Below, one piece after another: positions 8,792-17,751 of a stretch of DNA of 64,000 bases. Source of the stretch: DATBGO01 sp050011895 (GTDB lineage Bacteria; Actinomycetota; Actinomycetes; Streptosporangiales; Streptosporangiaceae); contig JBEKIF010000033.1 in NCBI GenBank assembly GCA_050011895.1, positions 1 through 64,000 on the forward strand, in the 5' to 3' direction. Under the pieces are notes generated by a model that was not told the DNA's origin, ran no database searches, and saw nothing but the letters and a program-made list of their open reading frames with translations. Numbering within the stretch: position 1 is the stretch's first letter; each line of letters starts with the position of its first letter. Made by a program: the position numbers and the translations under genes.

Positions 8792-9043
8792 TCAGCCGGA
8801 CTGTCGCAAATCCCGGGCCGCCGTGCTGACGTTCCCTGGCCGACTCGGATCCTCCACCAGCGCAGCCGAGGCTTCCTCCTGTTCCTCGCGCGCTTCTTCC
8901 TCGCGCGCTGCGTCGGACACCTTACGCAGATGCTTGGACATCGAGCGGAACAAGAAGAACAGCGCCAGTCCCATCCCGGCCACGACAAGGAAACCGAGCG
9001 TGCCCGGCGCGACATCGTTGCTCGACGCTGCGAGCACGATCAC
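8792..9043 (-). CDS. Small single-span membrane protein next to mca
   Basis: This 83-residue protein has one membrane segment at about residues 15-32 (GTLGFLVVAGMGLALFFLFR). A highly charged, Glu/Arg-rich, probably coiled-coil cytoplasmic tail (REEEAREEQEEAS) follows. Its ATG overlaps the mca stop codon by 4 bp, so it is co-translated with mca. Small membrane proteins in this position accompany mca in other actinomycetes, which suggests a link to the membrane or to efflux of mercapturic acids. No function is known. The start and frame are secure because of the overlap. Confidence 0.82.
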   Translation of the reverse strand: MIVLAASSNDVAPGTLGFLVVAGMGLALFFLFRSMSKHLRKVSDAAREEEAREEQEEASAALVEDPSRPGNVSTAARDLRQSG

Positions 9044-10005
9044 AAGCTCACCTTCTCCCGGATTCCCGCGAAAAGATCGTCCTCCGGCATCTCAGTATTC
9101 ACCAGAGACCTGGCCAGGTGGAAATCCTCGGTTGGCCACGCGGCCCGCTGCACGTCGACCGGGCAAGCGAACCAGGAGCTGTCCGGGTCTATCTGGGTGG
9201 CATGCGCGAGCAGCGCCCGATCCCGGATCTCGAAGAAATCACCGCACGGTACCCTCGTCGTGATCTCAAGCTCTGCCCGGCGCGGGTCCTCATCGTCCCA
9301 GCTGGCCATCCGCTCCGCGTACGGCGATTCGAGGCCGCGCCGTTCCATCTCATGGTGCAGGGCAATGAAGCGGGCCCGGTGGAAGCTGGCGAAGTAGTAC
9401 AGCTTGAGTGGCTGCCAGGGCTCCCCGCGATCTGAGTCGCTGCCGGGGTCGGCCGCCGCCTCGAACGCTGCCACGCAGACCTCATGAGTCTTGACGTGAT
9501 CCGGGTGCGGATAGCCGCCGCGCTCATCGTAGGTGAGGATCACGTGCGGCCGGAACTCCCGGATCGCTTTGACCAGCGGCCGGACCGCGTTATGCAGTGG
9601 CTCGAGGGCGAAGCACCCCTCGGGCAGCGGCGGCAGCGGATCGCCTTCAGGCAGCCCGGAATCAATGAATCCGAGGAACTGCTGCTGGACCCCAAGGATC
9701 TCGCGTGCCCTGGCCATCTCGGCTCGGCGGACCGCTGGCAGGCTGGCCCGGATCTCGGGCCGATCCATCGCCTTGTTGAGGATGTCGCCGCGTTCGCCGC
9801 CAGTTAGGGTACATACCAGGACTTCAGCACCCTCCCGCGCATAACGGGCCATCGTCGCTGCGCCCTTGCTCGACTCATCATCCGGATGAGCGTGCACGGC
9901 CATCAGCCGCAGCGGAGCGGCTGCGGACTGGCTGACGCCAGTCGCTGCGGACTGGCTGACGCCAGCTGCATCAGAGGTTACGGCAGCCAAAAAAGGGCCT
10001 TTCAT
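9040..10005 (-). CDS. mca: Mycothiol S-conjugate amidase
   Basis: Mca hydrolyses mycothiol S-conjugates to a mercapturic acid, for export, and GlcN-Ins, for mycothiol resynthesis. The zinc site is recognisable as AHPDDES near residues 39-45, with a later HPDHVKTH motif. The match in length and in the C-terminal region (WFACPVDVQRAAWPTEDFHL) fits Mca better than the deacetylase MshB. The first 34 residues before the conserved RLMAVHAHPDDE core are extra and contain a 24-bp duplication (GVSQSAAT, then GVSQSAAA). A start at the internal Met35 is therefore possible. GAGG lies very close to the annotated ATG. The gene is co-transcribed with the small membrane protein and is divergent from greA. 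Confidence 0.9.
   Translation of the reverse strand: MKGPFLAAVTSDAAGVSQSAATGVSQSAAAPLRLMAVHAHPDDESSKGAATMARYAREGAEVLVCTLTGGERGDILNKAMDRPEIRASLPAVRRAEMARAREILGVQQQFLGFIDSGLPEGDPLPPLPEGCFALEPLHNAVRPLVKAIREFRPHVILTYDERGGYPHPDHVKTHEVCVAAFEAAADPGSDSDRGEPWQPLKLYYFASFHRARFIALHHEMERRGLESPYAERMASWDDEDPRRAELEITTRVPCGDFFEIRDRALLAHATQIDPDSSWFACPVDVQRAAWPTEDFHLARSLVNTEMPEDDLFAGIREKVSL
9920..9965. repeat. 24-bp duplication in the mca N-terminal codons
   Basis: GCTGCGGACTGGCTGACGCC plus AG occurs at 9920-9941 and again at 9944-9965, a period of 24 bp. It duplicates eight residues ahead of the conserved Mca core. Confidence 0.9.
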
Positions 10006-10088
10006 ACCTCAGCGGACGGGTAAGCCCGGCATGACCCAATCGCCATCACCAGGCTCAGCGCGCCTCCGATGGCGACGCTGAGAGATTA

Positions 10089-10101
10089 TTGTGTAGCACA
10101 A
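10089..10101. promoter_or_regulatory. Inverted repeat in the mca/greA divergent region
   Basis: TTGTG-TAG-CACAA forms a perfect 5+5 dyad. It lies about 85 bp upstream of mca and 180 bp upstream of greA and could be an operator. The rest of the 276-bp intergenic region has a TTGACA at 10174 but no matching -10 at normal spacing. Confidence 0.35.
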
Positions 10102-10281
10102 CAAGTACTCCCGGGTAAGGCATTCCCCGCCCGGCCGGAGGGCGGCTAGCAGGCCTAGGACTCCGGTGGGCCATTGACACGCGCCGGTTAGTCACCGAGC
10201 CTTGTTAGCCTCAAGGGATTACCCCCAAGGGCCAGCCTGGCCCGGCGGAGATCATTTCCGCATCCCACGCAAGGAGTTCCC

Positions 10282-10782
10282 GTGACCGATACCCGCGACG
10301 ATACCGTCACCTGGCTCACCCAGGAGGCGTACGACCGTCTCAAGTCAGAGCTCGACCAGCTCTCGGGTACAGGCCGCATCGAGATCGCGAAGAAGATCGA
10401 GGCGGCCAGGGCAGAAGGTGACCTGCGCGAGAACGGCGGCTACCACGCGGCCAAGGACGAGCAGGGCCAGATGGAGGGCCGCATCCGCCAGATCACCTAC
10501 ATCCTGGAGAATTCCCGGGTGGGCGAGCCCCCTCGCACCGATGGCGTGGTCGGCCCCGGCATGACTGTCACGGTCCGGTTCACTCGCGACGAGGATGAGG
10601 TCACCTTCCTGCTCGCTTCCCGCGAGGAGAGCGGCGCGCCCATCGACGTGTACTCGCCAAGATCGCCCCTGGGCAGCGCTATCTCGGGGAAGAAGGTCGG
10701 GGAGACCGCGACCTACACGCTGCCTAACGGCCGCGCGTCCACCGTCGAGATCCTCGAAGCGGTCCCGTACGGAGGAATGTAA
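10282..10782 (+). CDS. greA: Transcription elongation factor GreA
   Basis: GreA enters the secondary channel of RNA polymerase and stimulates cleavage of backtracked RNA. The 166-residue protein has the N-terminal antiparallel coiled coil. Its tip holds the acidic pair in ARAEGDLRENGGYHAAKDEQ, at about residues 41-60. The C-terminal FKBP-like domain ends SPLGSAISGKKVGETATYTL. The start is a GTG with AAGGAG 5 nt upstream. Placement divergent from mca is common in actinomycetes. It is slightly longer at the C-terminus than E. coli GreA, which is normal for this phylum. Confidence 0.96.
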   Translation: MTDTRDDTVTWLTQEAYDRLKSELDQLSGTGRIEIAKKIEAARAEGDLRENGGYHAAKDEQGQMEGRIRQITYILENSRVGEPPRTDGVVGPGMTVTVRFTRDEDEVTFLLASREESGAPIDVYSPRSPLGSAISGKKVGETATYTLPNGRASTVEILEAVPYGGM

Positions 10783-10854
10783 CCGCAGCACCGACGCCGC
10801 CGCCGCGACTGCGGCTGCCGACGGCCGGACTTGACCGGGCCCACCTCGGCAGTA

Positions 10855-10871
10855 GCCGCCACCGCGGCGGC
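10855..10871 (+). terminator. Weak hairpin terminator candidate after greA
   Basis: GCCGCC and GGCGGC flank a 5-nt loop and are followed shortly by GTTTCT. The sequence is low in complexity, so the call is tentative. Confidence 0.4.
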
Positions 10872-10925
10872 GGCGTTTCTGGTGGCCGACAATCACCCGT
10901 GCGCTGCCGCAGATGCGCGCCGTTG

Positions 10926-10997
10926 GCACTGAACCCGGGATCGTCAGCGCTGAGCCCGGGATCGTCGGCACTGAAGCCGGGATCGTCAGTGCTGAAG
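10926..10997. repeat. 21-bp tandem repeat between greA and the Lrp gene
   Basis: A 21-bp unit with core CCGGGATCGTC is repeated three times from 10926, with a partial fourth copy. It lies just downstream of the Lrp gene, between two convergent genes, and encodes nothing recognisable. The rest of the 230-bp gap is empty apart from the weak hairpin at 10855. Confidence 0.85.
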
Positions 10998-11012
10998 CGC
11001 CGGAGTAGCCGC

Positions 11013-11492
11013 CTAGTGCCGACGTCCTGCTGCCGCCACCGCCCGGACCAACGGCAGCACGCGGTAGCCGACCGGTGTCGCGAGCGCGATCACCGTCGAG
11101 GCCCGGACCACGCCGGTTACGTCCACGATCGAGTCGATGACCCGTTGCAGATCCGAATTGGTCCGCGCCACCACCCGGCAGAGCATGTCCCCCGCACCGG
11201 TAATCGTGTGCGCCTCAAGCACCTCGGCGATCATGGCCAGCCGGGCCGCTACCTGATCGTGGCCGCCGGCCTGGCGGATCTCGAGCGTCACGAACGCGGT
11301 GACCCCGTGCCCGAGCGCGGCCGGGTCAATGTCGGGACCGTATCCGGTAATGACCCCGCGCGCCTGCAGCCGGTCGAGCCGGGCCTGCACAGTGCCGCGC
11401 GCCACGCCCAGCCGCCTGGATGCCTCCAGCATGCCCGCCCGTGGCTCCGTAGCGAAAAGCTCGATCAGCCGGTGGTCAAGCTCGTCGATCAC
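11013..11492 (-). CDS. Lrp/AsnC-family transcriptional regulator
   Basis: This 159-residue protein has an N-terminal helix-turn-helix (residues about 1-55, including RRLGVARGTVQARLDRLQ) and a C-terminal RAM effector domain. GGGAGG lies 9 nt before the chosen GTG at 11492; an upstream in-frame GTG has no ribosome binding site. It is divergent from hppD, 151 bp away, so it most likely senses an aromatic amino acid or related metabolite and controls tyrosine catabolism. That role is inferred from position only. The intergenic AACTATACAAAGTGACTATC stretch is AT-rich and is the likely promoter/operator area. Confidence 0.9.
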   Translation of the reverse strand: MIDELDHRLIELFATEPRAGMLEASRRLGVARGTVQARLDRLQARGVITGYGPDIDPAALGHGVTAFVTLEIRQAGGHDQVAARLAMIAEVLEAHTITGAGDMLCRVVARTNSDLQRVIDSIVDVTGVVRASTVIALATPVGYRVLPLVRAVAAAGRRH

Positions 11493-11643
11493 TCCGCGCT
11501 CCTCCCGCAGCACACTGCACAGTTCTTCCAGCTGTACCGCAGCTCAACTATACAAAGTGACTATCGATGCACTTCAGGGCTTGCACATCTGGTGCGCCTA
11601 CCCGATGCTGCGAAAAGTGCCGTTACCTGGAAAGGGCCGTGAG

Positions 11644-12771
11644 ATGTCAGCCAACAGTGCGCCTCGTACCGCAGGACAGCCTGACGAGTTCCCGGTCATC
11701 GGCATGGACGCAGTGGTTTTCGCGGTCGGCAATGCCAGGCAGGCCGCGCACTTTTACGCCACCGCGTTCGGCATGCGGTGCGTCGCCTATCGAGGGCCGG
11801 AGACCGGCTACCGGGACGAGGCCGCGTACGTGCTGGAGTCCGGCACTGCCCGGCTGGTGCTGCGCGGGCCGGTCAAGGGCGGCACGGCCCTCGGCGCCCA
11901 CGTCGCCGAGCACGGCGACGGCGTTGTCGACCTGGCGATCACCGTGCCATCGGCCGAGGCCGCGTATGAGTACGCAATCGCGCACGGGGCGATCGGGCTT
12001 GCTGAGCCCGAGGTCGCCGAGGACGCGAGCGGGAAGGTCGTCCTCGCGGCCGTGGCCACCTTTGGCGACACCAGGCACACGCTGGTGCAGCGATCCGAGT
12101 ACACCGGACCGTACCTGCCTGGTTACGTGGCGGCCGATCCGCTCGTCACCCCGCCTGCCCGGCCGTACTTCACTGAGATCGACCACTGCGTAGGCAACGT
12201 CGAACTCGGCAAGATGGACGAGTGGGTCGACTTCTACCACCACATCATGGGGTTCACCAACATGAAGGAGTTCGTCGGCGACGACATCGCCACCGAGTAC
12301 TCCGCCCTGATGAGCAAGGTGGTCGCCGACGGCAGCAGGAAGGTGAAGTTCCCGCTCAATGAGCCGGCCGCCGGCCAGCGGAAGTCGCAGATCGACGAGT
12401 ACCTCGAGTACTACGCCGGCCCTGGAGTCCAGCACATAGCGCTTGCGACCGATGACATTGTCGCCGCCGTCCGGGCGATGCGCGCCAGCGGATGCGACTT
12501 CCTCGAAACCCCCGACAGCTACTACGACACGCTGGGTGAGTGGGTCGGCGATACCCGGGTGCCGCTCGATGAGCTGCGCCGACTCAATATCCTTGCCGAC
12601 CGGGACGAGGACGGCTACCTGCTGCAGATCTTCACCCGGCCCGTCCAGGACCGGCCCACCGTATTCTTCGAGCTCATCGAGCGCCACGGTTCGCAGGGCT
12701 TCGGCAAGGGCAATTTCAAGGCACTCTTCGAGGCGATCGAGCGGGAGCAGGAGCGCCGCGGCAATCTCTGA
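11644..12771 (+). CDS. hppD: 4-hydroxyphenylpyruvate dioxygenase
   Basis: HppD converts 4-hydroxyphenylpyruvate to homogentisate in tyrosine degradation, using non-heme Fe(II). Two vicinal-oxygen-chelate domains are present. The iron ligands are visible as His in EIDHCVGNV (about 180), His in VQHIALATDD (about 263) and Glu in FFELIERHG (about 342). The C-terminal GFGKGNFKALFEAIE gating helix is intact. The ATG at 11644 gives 375 residues, the usual length for actinomycete enzymes. The frame is open further upstream but lacks any conserved sequence there. The rest of the homogentisate pathway is not in the window. The divergent Lrp regulator is the obvious candidate controller. Confidence 0.96.
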   Translation: MSANSAPRTAGQPDEFPVIGMDAVVFAVGNARQAAHFYATAFGMRCVAYRGPETGYRDEAAYVLESGTARLVLRGPVKGGTALGAHVAEHGDGVVDLAITVPSAEAAYEYAIAHGAIGLAEPEVAEDASGKVVLAAVATFGDTRHTLVQRSEYTGPYLPGYVAADPLVTPPARPYFTEIDHCVGNVELGKMDEWVDFYHHIMGFTNMKEFVGDDIATEYSALMSKVVADGSRKVKFPLNEPAAGQRKSQIDEYLEYYAGPGVQHIALATDDIVAAVRAMRASGCDFLETPDSYYDTLGEWVGDTRVPLDELRRLNILADRDEDGYLLQIFTRPVQDRPTVFFELIERHGSQGFGKGNFKALFEAIEREQERRGNL

Positions 12772-12848
12772 TCGCCTGCGCTGGGCGTCACGTCACATCG
12801 CCTCGCGTCATCACCCCGCGCCGGCCTGACCGCGCGTCCCCGGTCGGC

Positions 12849-13796
12849 TCAGCCGCCCGGCCAGTAGCGGTCCGCAGCGAATATGAGCGCGCCGGCGCCG
12901 ACGAGGCCGGCGCTCTGGCCGAGGGCCGCGGGAACCACCCTGACCTTTCGCGCGAAGCCGAGTCTGGTGTGCGCCCGCAGCGCCTCCTCAAGCGGGTCGA
13001 ACAGCAGCGCACCCGCCTGGGACAGCCCGCCCCCGATCGAGACGACCTCCAGATCGCACAGGCAGGTCGCGGACGCGATGGCGATACCGAGGGCCCGGCC
13101 TGCCCGACGCATCGCGGCCTGGCCGACGGGGTGACCGGCCGCGCCGTCGGCCGCGAGATCCTTCGCCGTGGAGCCCGGCCAGCCCTGGCCCTGCGCCCAG
13201 CTGACCAGCGAGGGCCCGCGCGCGATCACCTCCAGGCAGCCCCGTCCGCCGCAGCCGCACAGCGGCCCGGTGTCCGGATCGACCACGACATGCCCAATGT
13301 GCCCGGCGTTACCCGAAGCCCCCTCGATCAGCTTGCCGTCAAGCACGAGCCCGCCGCCGACACCGGTGGAGACGACCATGCCGAGCATGTTGCTCACGCC
13401 CCGGCCCGCACCTCGCCAGTGCTCGCCGATGGCCATGGTGATCGCGTCGTTATGGACCCGGACCGGGATGCCATCGAAACGCTCCTGCAGCATGGCGCGC
13501 AGCGGGAAGGATCGCCAGGCCGCGATGTTCAGCGGTGACACCACGCCTTCCGGCCATTGCATTGGCCCGCCGCAGCCGCAGCCAACTCCGGCAAGCTCAG
13601 CCGGGCTCCTGATCCGGCCCGTTTCGAGCACTCGCGTGAGCAGCGCGCCCAGAGTGCGCCACAGGTGCTCCGCATCCACGTCACGCGGGGTGGGCGTCTG
13701 CGACCAGGTGATCAGCCGGCCGCCCGGTTCCGCTACCCCAGCGGCGATCTTGGTGCCGCCGATATCGATCACCAGCGCCGGGCCTGACCCGTCCAT
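12849..13796 (-). CDS. ROK-family sugar kinase (glucokinase-like)
   Basis: This 315-residue protein has the ROK ATP-binding motif DIGGTKIA at residues 10-17, the ROK signature around VSTGVGGGLVLDGKLIEGAS, and the zinc-binding CGCGGRGCLE segment preceded by GHIGHV. It should phosphorylate glucose or a related hexose. The length and lack of a DNA-binding N-terminus make it a kinase, not a ROK repressor. GGGAGG lies 6 nt before the ATG. The gene is convergent with hppD (77-bp gap) and divergent from the chelatase-like ATPase (51 bp). Glucokinase versus N-acetylmannosamine or fructose kinase cannot be separated by eye. Confidence 0.88.
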   Translation of the reverse strand: MDGSGPALVIDIGGTKIAAGVAEPGGRLITWSQTPTPRDVDAEHLWRTLGALLTRVLETGRIRSPAELAGVGCGCGGPMQWPEGVVSPLNIAAWRSFPLRAMLQERFDGIPVRVHNDAITMAIGEHWRGAGRGVSNMLGMVVSTGVGGGLVLDGKLIEGASGNAGHIGHVVVDPDTGPLCGCGGRGCLEVIARGPSLVSWAQGQGWPGSTAKDLAADGAAGHPVGQAAMRRAGRALGIAIASATCLCDLEVVSIGGGLSQAGALLFDPLEEALRAHTRLGFARKVRVVPAALGQSAGLVGAGALIFAADRYWPGG

Positions 13797-13835
13797 GCTC
13801 AGCCTCCCAAGATGCGGATCAAGCCAACATGCACA

Positions 13836-13841
13836 TAGTGT
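13836..13841 (+). promoter_or_regulatory. -10 element for a leaderless transcript
   Basis: TAGTGT ends exactly 6 nt before the GTG start at 13848, so transcription should begin at or within a base of the start codon. No ribosome binding site is present. No clear -35 was seen. Confidence 0.45.
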
Positions 13842-13847
13842 CGAACG

Positions 13848-15296
13848 GTGCAGCCCTTCAGCCAGCCCCAGTCGGCAGCCCCAGGATCAGCCCTCCCACC
13901 GGACCGGACACTAGCCCAGCTCCGCGCGAGCGGGCACCAGTACCTGACCGTAAAGCAGGAGATACGGCGTAATCTCCTGGCCCGCATGCGGGCCGGCGAG
14001 GACGCCTTCCCCGGGATCATCGGGTTCGGGCAGACGGTGCTACCGCAGCTGGAACGCGCCATCATAGCCGGGCACGATGTCATCTTGCTCGGCGAGCGCG
14101 GCCAGGGCAAGACCCGGCTGATCCGCACGCTCACCGGCCTGCTCGACGAGTGGACGCCCGCCGTCGCGGGCTGCGAGATCAATGATCACCCGTACGAGCC
14201 GGTGTGCGCGCGCTGCCGCCGCCTGAGTTCCGAGCTGGAGGAAGATCTGCCGGTCACCTGGCGGCCGCGCGGCGACCGCTACGGCGAGAAGCTCGCCACG
14301 CCGGACACCAGCGTGGGCGACCTGATCGGCGACATCGACCCGGTGAAGGTCGCCGAGGGCCGCACGCTCGGCGACCCCGAGACCATTCACTTCGGCCTGG
14401 TGCCGCGGACCAACCGGGGCATCTTCTGCCTGAACGAGCTTCCTGACCTTGCCGAACGGATCCAGGTCGCACTGCTCAACGTGCTGGAGGAGCGGGACAT
14501 CGGAGTCCGCGGCTACGCGCTGCGGCTACCGCTTGACCTGGTGCTCGTCGCCAGCGCCAACCCCGAGGACTACACCAACCGGGGCCGGATCATCACTCCC
14601 CTCAAGGACAGGTTCGGCGCCGAGATCCGCACCCACTACCCGACCTCGCTCGATTCCGAGCTGGCGCTGATCCGGCAGGAATCCAGAATCGCCTGGGACG
14701 GTCTTGAGCCAGACGCCGTGCTGCCCGAGCACCTGATCCAGGTGATCGCGAGGTTCACCAGGCTGGTCCGCGCGTCGCCGGCGGTAGATGCCAGATCCGG
14801 TGTCTCGGCCCGGTTCGCGATCGCGGCCGCCGAGGCGGTGGCGGCTTCTGCGGTCCGGCGCGCGGCCATCACCGGTGAGGAGCAGCCGGTGGCACGGGTG
14901 TGTGACCTGCCCGCCATCGTGAGCACCCTGCGCGGCAAGGTCGAGTTCGAGGTCAGCGAGGAGGGCAGGGAGCAGGAGGTGCTTGATCACCTGCTCCGGC
15001 GGGCGATCGCGGAGACCTTCAGGGCCAGCCTGGGCAACGCCGATCTGAGCGGCCTGCTGGCCAAGTTCGAAGAGGGCGGCAATGTCGAGTCTGGCGACCT
15101 CGTTCCCGCAGCCGACCTGCTGCGCAGGATCGGTGATGTCCCCGGGCTCGCCAAGATCATGGGCCGGCTGCACATGGCCGGAGGTGAGTCATTCGGGCAG
15201 GCCGCGGCTGCGCTGGAGTTCGCTCTCGAAGGCCTGTACCTGACTCGGCGGCTATCCAAGGATGTGGTCGATGGTGGCGCGATCTACCGCACCTGA
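13848..15296 (+). CDS. Magnesium-chelatase-like AAA+ ATPase
   Basis: This 482-residue ATPase has Walker A GERGQGKTRL at about residue 82. A ChlI/BchI-type core follows: NRGIFCLNELPDL as Walker B, ANPEDYTNRGRIITPLKDRFG as sensor/arginine region. An insert with a possible metal-binding CxxC (VCARCRRL) lies at about 115-125. Together with the VWA protein downstream it forms a MoxR/chelatase-type pair. Such pairs remodel or load metal into a target protein. Real bacteriochlorophyll magnesium chelatase is unlikely because no ChlH is present. The start is a GTG without ribosome binding site but with a leaderless-type -10. The target is unknown. Confidence 0.88.
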   Translation: MQPFSQPQSAAPGSALPPDRTLAQLRASGHQYLTVKQEIRRNLLARMRAGEDAFPGIIGFGQTVLPQLERAIIAGHDVILLGERGQGKTRLIRTLTGLLDEWTPAVAGCEINDHPYEPVCARCRRLSSELEEDLPVTWRPRGDRYGEKLATPDTSVGDLIGDIDPVKVAEGRTLGDPETIHFGLVPRTNRGIFCLNELPDLAERIQVALLNVLEERDIGVRGYALRLPLDLVLVASANPEDYTNRGRIITPLKDRFGAEIRTHYPTSLDSELALIRQESRIAWDGLEPDAVLPEHLIQVIARFTRLVRASPAVDARSGVSARFAIAAAEAVAASAVRRAAITGEEQPVARVCDLPAIVSTLRGKVEFEVSEEGREQEVLDHLLRRAIAETFRASLGNADLSGLLAKFEEGGNVESGDLVPAADLLRRIGDVPGLAKIMGRLHMAGGESFGQAAAALEFALEGLYLTRRLSKDVVDGGAIYRT

Positions 15297-15375
15297 GACC
15301 TGGTCACGTGCAGCGCGCGACTAACGGGCCGGCCTGCGCGGCGGGGCGGCGCAGGCAGCAGGGAGGCGAGCGCAG

Positions 15376-17352
15376 GTGAGCGGTTACCGCTACGGCCGGT
15401 ACCGGGACGGGCCCGACCCGCTCGAGCCGCCTTACGACGTCCGCGGGGCGATCGACCAGCTCGGCGAGTCAGTACTAGCCGGGTCCGATCCCCGCGAAGC
15501 GCTGCGCGACCTGCTGCGCAAGGGCATGTCCGGTCATCAGGGCCTGGACGATCTGCTCCGGCGGGTCCGCCAGCAGCAGCGCGCGATCCGCGGCCGGGGC
15601 CGGCTGGACGGCATCCTGGAGGAGGCCAGGGCACTGCTCGACACCGCGATCGGCCAGGAGCGTGCCGAGCTCTTCCCCGACCCCGCCGACGAGGCACGGC
15701 TGCGTGAGGCCGAGCTCGATGCGCTGCCCTCGGACACGGCCCAGGCCATCCGGCAGCTGGCTGATTACCAGTGGCAATCCGGCGCGGCTGCCGAAACCTT
15801 CGACCGGCTCAGGGACCTGCTCCGCCGTGAGGTGCTGGACAGCCAGTTCCGCGGCATGAAGCAGACCCTGGGAGATCCAGATCCTGAGGCCATGCAGCGG
15901 GTAAAGGACATGATGGCCGCGTTGACGGCGATGCTGGAGGCCGACGCCGAGGGCCGCCATACCCAGCAGGACTTCGATGACTTCATGGAACGCTACGGCG
16001 ACTTCTTCCCGGACGCCCCGCGTGATCTCGAAGAGATCGTCGACTCGCTCGTCCGCCGGATGTCAGCGGCGCAGCGGCTCCTCGACTCGCTCACCGATGC
16101 CCAGCGGGACGAGCTGGCCGGGCTGATGTCGCAGACGCTGGAGGACGCCGGCCTCGCCGCGGAGATGGCCAGGCTGGCCGACGCGCTGCGGGCCCGCCGG
16201 CCTGAGCTTGATTTCGGCGAGTCATCAGGAGAGTCGATGACCGGCCGCAGCCCGCTCGGCCTGAGCGACGCCACCACCGCGCTCGCGGAGCTGGCCGACC
16301 TTGCCGAGCTTGAGGACACCCTGCTGCAGGACTATCCAGGCGCGCGCCTCGATGACATCGACGAGGACGCGGTGCGGCGTGCGCTCGGGCGGCAGGCCGT
16401 TGACGACATGGAGGCGCTCCGCCAGATCGAGCGGGAGCTTGAGGGGCAGGGGTACCTGCAGCGGGCCGGCGGCAAGCTTGAGCTCACGCCCAAGGCGGTA
16501 CGCAGGCTCGGCGAGACCGCGTTGCGCCGCGTGTTCGCCGAGCTTCCCAAGGGCGGCCACGGTGACCACGACCAGCGCGACGCTGGCCAGGCCGGCGAGT
16601 ACACAGGCAGCACCAGGCCGTGGAACTTCGGTGACGAGCAGGCCATCGACGCGGCCGCAACCGTCCGCAATGCGCTGCTGCGCAGCGGATCGAGCCGGGC
16701 CAGGGGCGAGCAGCGTGACTCACGCGTGCGGCTGTCCGTCGGCGACTTCGAGGTCGCCGAGACCGAACGGCGCGCTTCAGCCGCCATCTGCCTGCTCGTC
16801 GACCTTTCCTACTCGATGGCGCTGCGAGGTACCTGGGGAGCAGCCAAGCAGACCGCGCTCGCGTTGCACGCCCTGGTCAGGAGCCGGTACCCGCAGGACG
16901 CGATTCAGGTCATCGGGTTCTCGAACTACGCTCGCGAACTGCAGGAGACCGAACTTGCCGGGCTTGGCTGGGACATGGTGCAAGGCACCAACCTGCACCA
17001 TGCGCTAGTCCTCGCCGGACGGTTCCTCGACCGGCGTCCCGAGCACAATCCAGTGGTTCTCGTCGTGACGGACGGTGAGCCGACCGCGCACCTGCGCAGG
17101 GACGGACAATACTGGTTCGACTGGCCGCCGTCGCCTGAGACACTGGAACTCACCCTGGCCGAGGTGGACAAGATGACCAGGCGTCGGGCGACGATGAACA
17201 TATTCATGCTCGCCGATGACGAACGGCTGACCGCCTTTGTCGACGAGGTGGCCAGGCGCAATGGCGGCCGGGTGCTCCGGGCGATGGCCGATAGCCTGGG
17301 CGAGTACGTGGTTCGGGACTTCCTGCGAGCACGTAGGGAGAGCAGGAGATAG
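15376..17352 (+). CDS. VWA-domain protein partner of the AAA+ ATPase
   Basis: This 658-residue protein ends in a von Willebrand A domain, from about residue 470. It has an intact MIDAS metal site: DLSYSM, then a threonine in MVQGTNLHHAL, then VTDGEPTAH. The first 450 residues are mostly charged helices rich in Arg, Glu and Leu, without a recognised domain. The protein would act as the substrate-engaging arm of the upstream ATPase, as ChlD or CoxE-type proteins do. The GTG start follows GGGAGG by 10 nt, 79 bp after the ATPase gene, so they are probably one operon. The substrate is unknown. A hydrophobic N-terminus is absent, so it is cytoplasmic. Confidence 0.9.
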   Translation: MSGYRYGRYRDGPDPLEPPYDVRGAIDQLGESVLAGSDPREALRDLLRKGMSGHQGLDDLLRRVRQQQRAIRGRGRLDGILEEARALLDTAIGQERAELFPDPADEARLREAELDALPSDTAQAIRQLADYQWQSGAAAETFDRLRDLLRREVLDSQFRGMKQTLGDPDPEAMQRVKDMMAALTAMLEADAEGRHTQQDFDDFMERYGDFFPDAPRDLEEIVDSLVRRMSAAQRLLDSLTDAQRDELAGLMSQTLEDAGLAAEMARLADALRARRPELDFGESSGESMTGRSPLGLSDATTALAELADLAELEDTLLQDYPGARLDDIDEDAVRRALGRQAVDDMEALRQIERELEGQGYLQRAGGKLELTPKAVRRLGETALRRVFAELPKGGHGDHDQRDAGQAGEYTGSTRPWNFGDEQAIDAAATVRNALLRSGSSRARGEQRDSRVRLSVGDFEVAETERRASAAICLLVDLSYSMALRGTWGAAKQTALALHALVRSRYPQDAIQVIGFSNYARELQETELAGLGWDMVQGTNLHHALVLAGRFLDRRPEHNPVVLVVTDGEPTAHLRRDGQYWFDWPPSPETLELTLAEVDKMTRRRATMNIFMLADDERLTAFVDEVARRNGGRVLRAMADSLGEYVVRDFLRARRESRR

Positions 17353-17487
17353 ATTTTACTTTCGCCGCTTTTGGGAAGGCCGGCGCGTCGCTGTTCAGGC
17401 GTAGTACGGTGCCGCAGATAGTTATCACCGCCTGGCGCAGCGCAACAGGCCTGTGACCGGTGAGATGTGAATCATTGAGGAGGATCT

Positions 17488-17751
17488 GTGAGTTCTGCAA
17501 GCGTGTCCGGCGGTTCATCGAGCGGCAACCGGACGCTGGTCATCGTCCTGGCGGTCATCGGGGTCATCGCGGTCATCGTCGCGGTGCTGTATTTTGCCGG
17601 CGGTAGCTCGCTGCCCAGTTTCATGACGGCAGGCAGCCACGTCAAGAAGGAGGGCAGCCATGTGGCCCGGGGGGCGGTCTCGCTCGTGGTCGGCATCGCC
17701 TTGCTGGCCGGCGCCTGGTTCACCGCGCGTAAGTCGAAGGCTGCCGCTTAG
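17488..17751 (+). CDS. Small two-span membrane protein
   Basis: This 87-residue protein has a Ser/Gly-rich N-terminus, one membrane helix at about residues 17-38 (VIVLAVIGVIAVIVAVLYFA) and a second at about 60-78 (a GAVSLVVGIALLAGAWF run), with a Lys-rich end. GAGGAGG lies 5 nt before the GTG, a strong ribosome binding site. I do not recognise a named family. It stands 135 bp after the VWA gene and may be separate from that operon. The preceding gap contains no other gene. Confidence 0.8.
   Translation: MSSASVSGGSSSGNRTLVIVLAVIGVIAVIVAVLYFAGGSSLPSFMTAGSHVKKEGSHVARGAVSLVVGIALLAGAWFTARKSKAAA

Noticed and set aside
9040..10005. MshB deacetylase
   Set aside because: The zinc motif is shared, but the length, C-terminal region and greA neighbour fit Mca better.
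13848..17352. Bacteriochlorophyll magnesium chelatase
   Set aside because: The ATPase and VWA halves resemble ChlI/ChlD, but no ChlH and no other chlorophyll gene is present.
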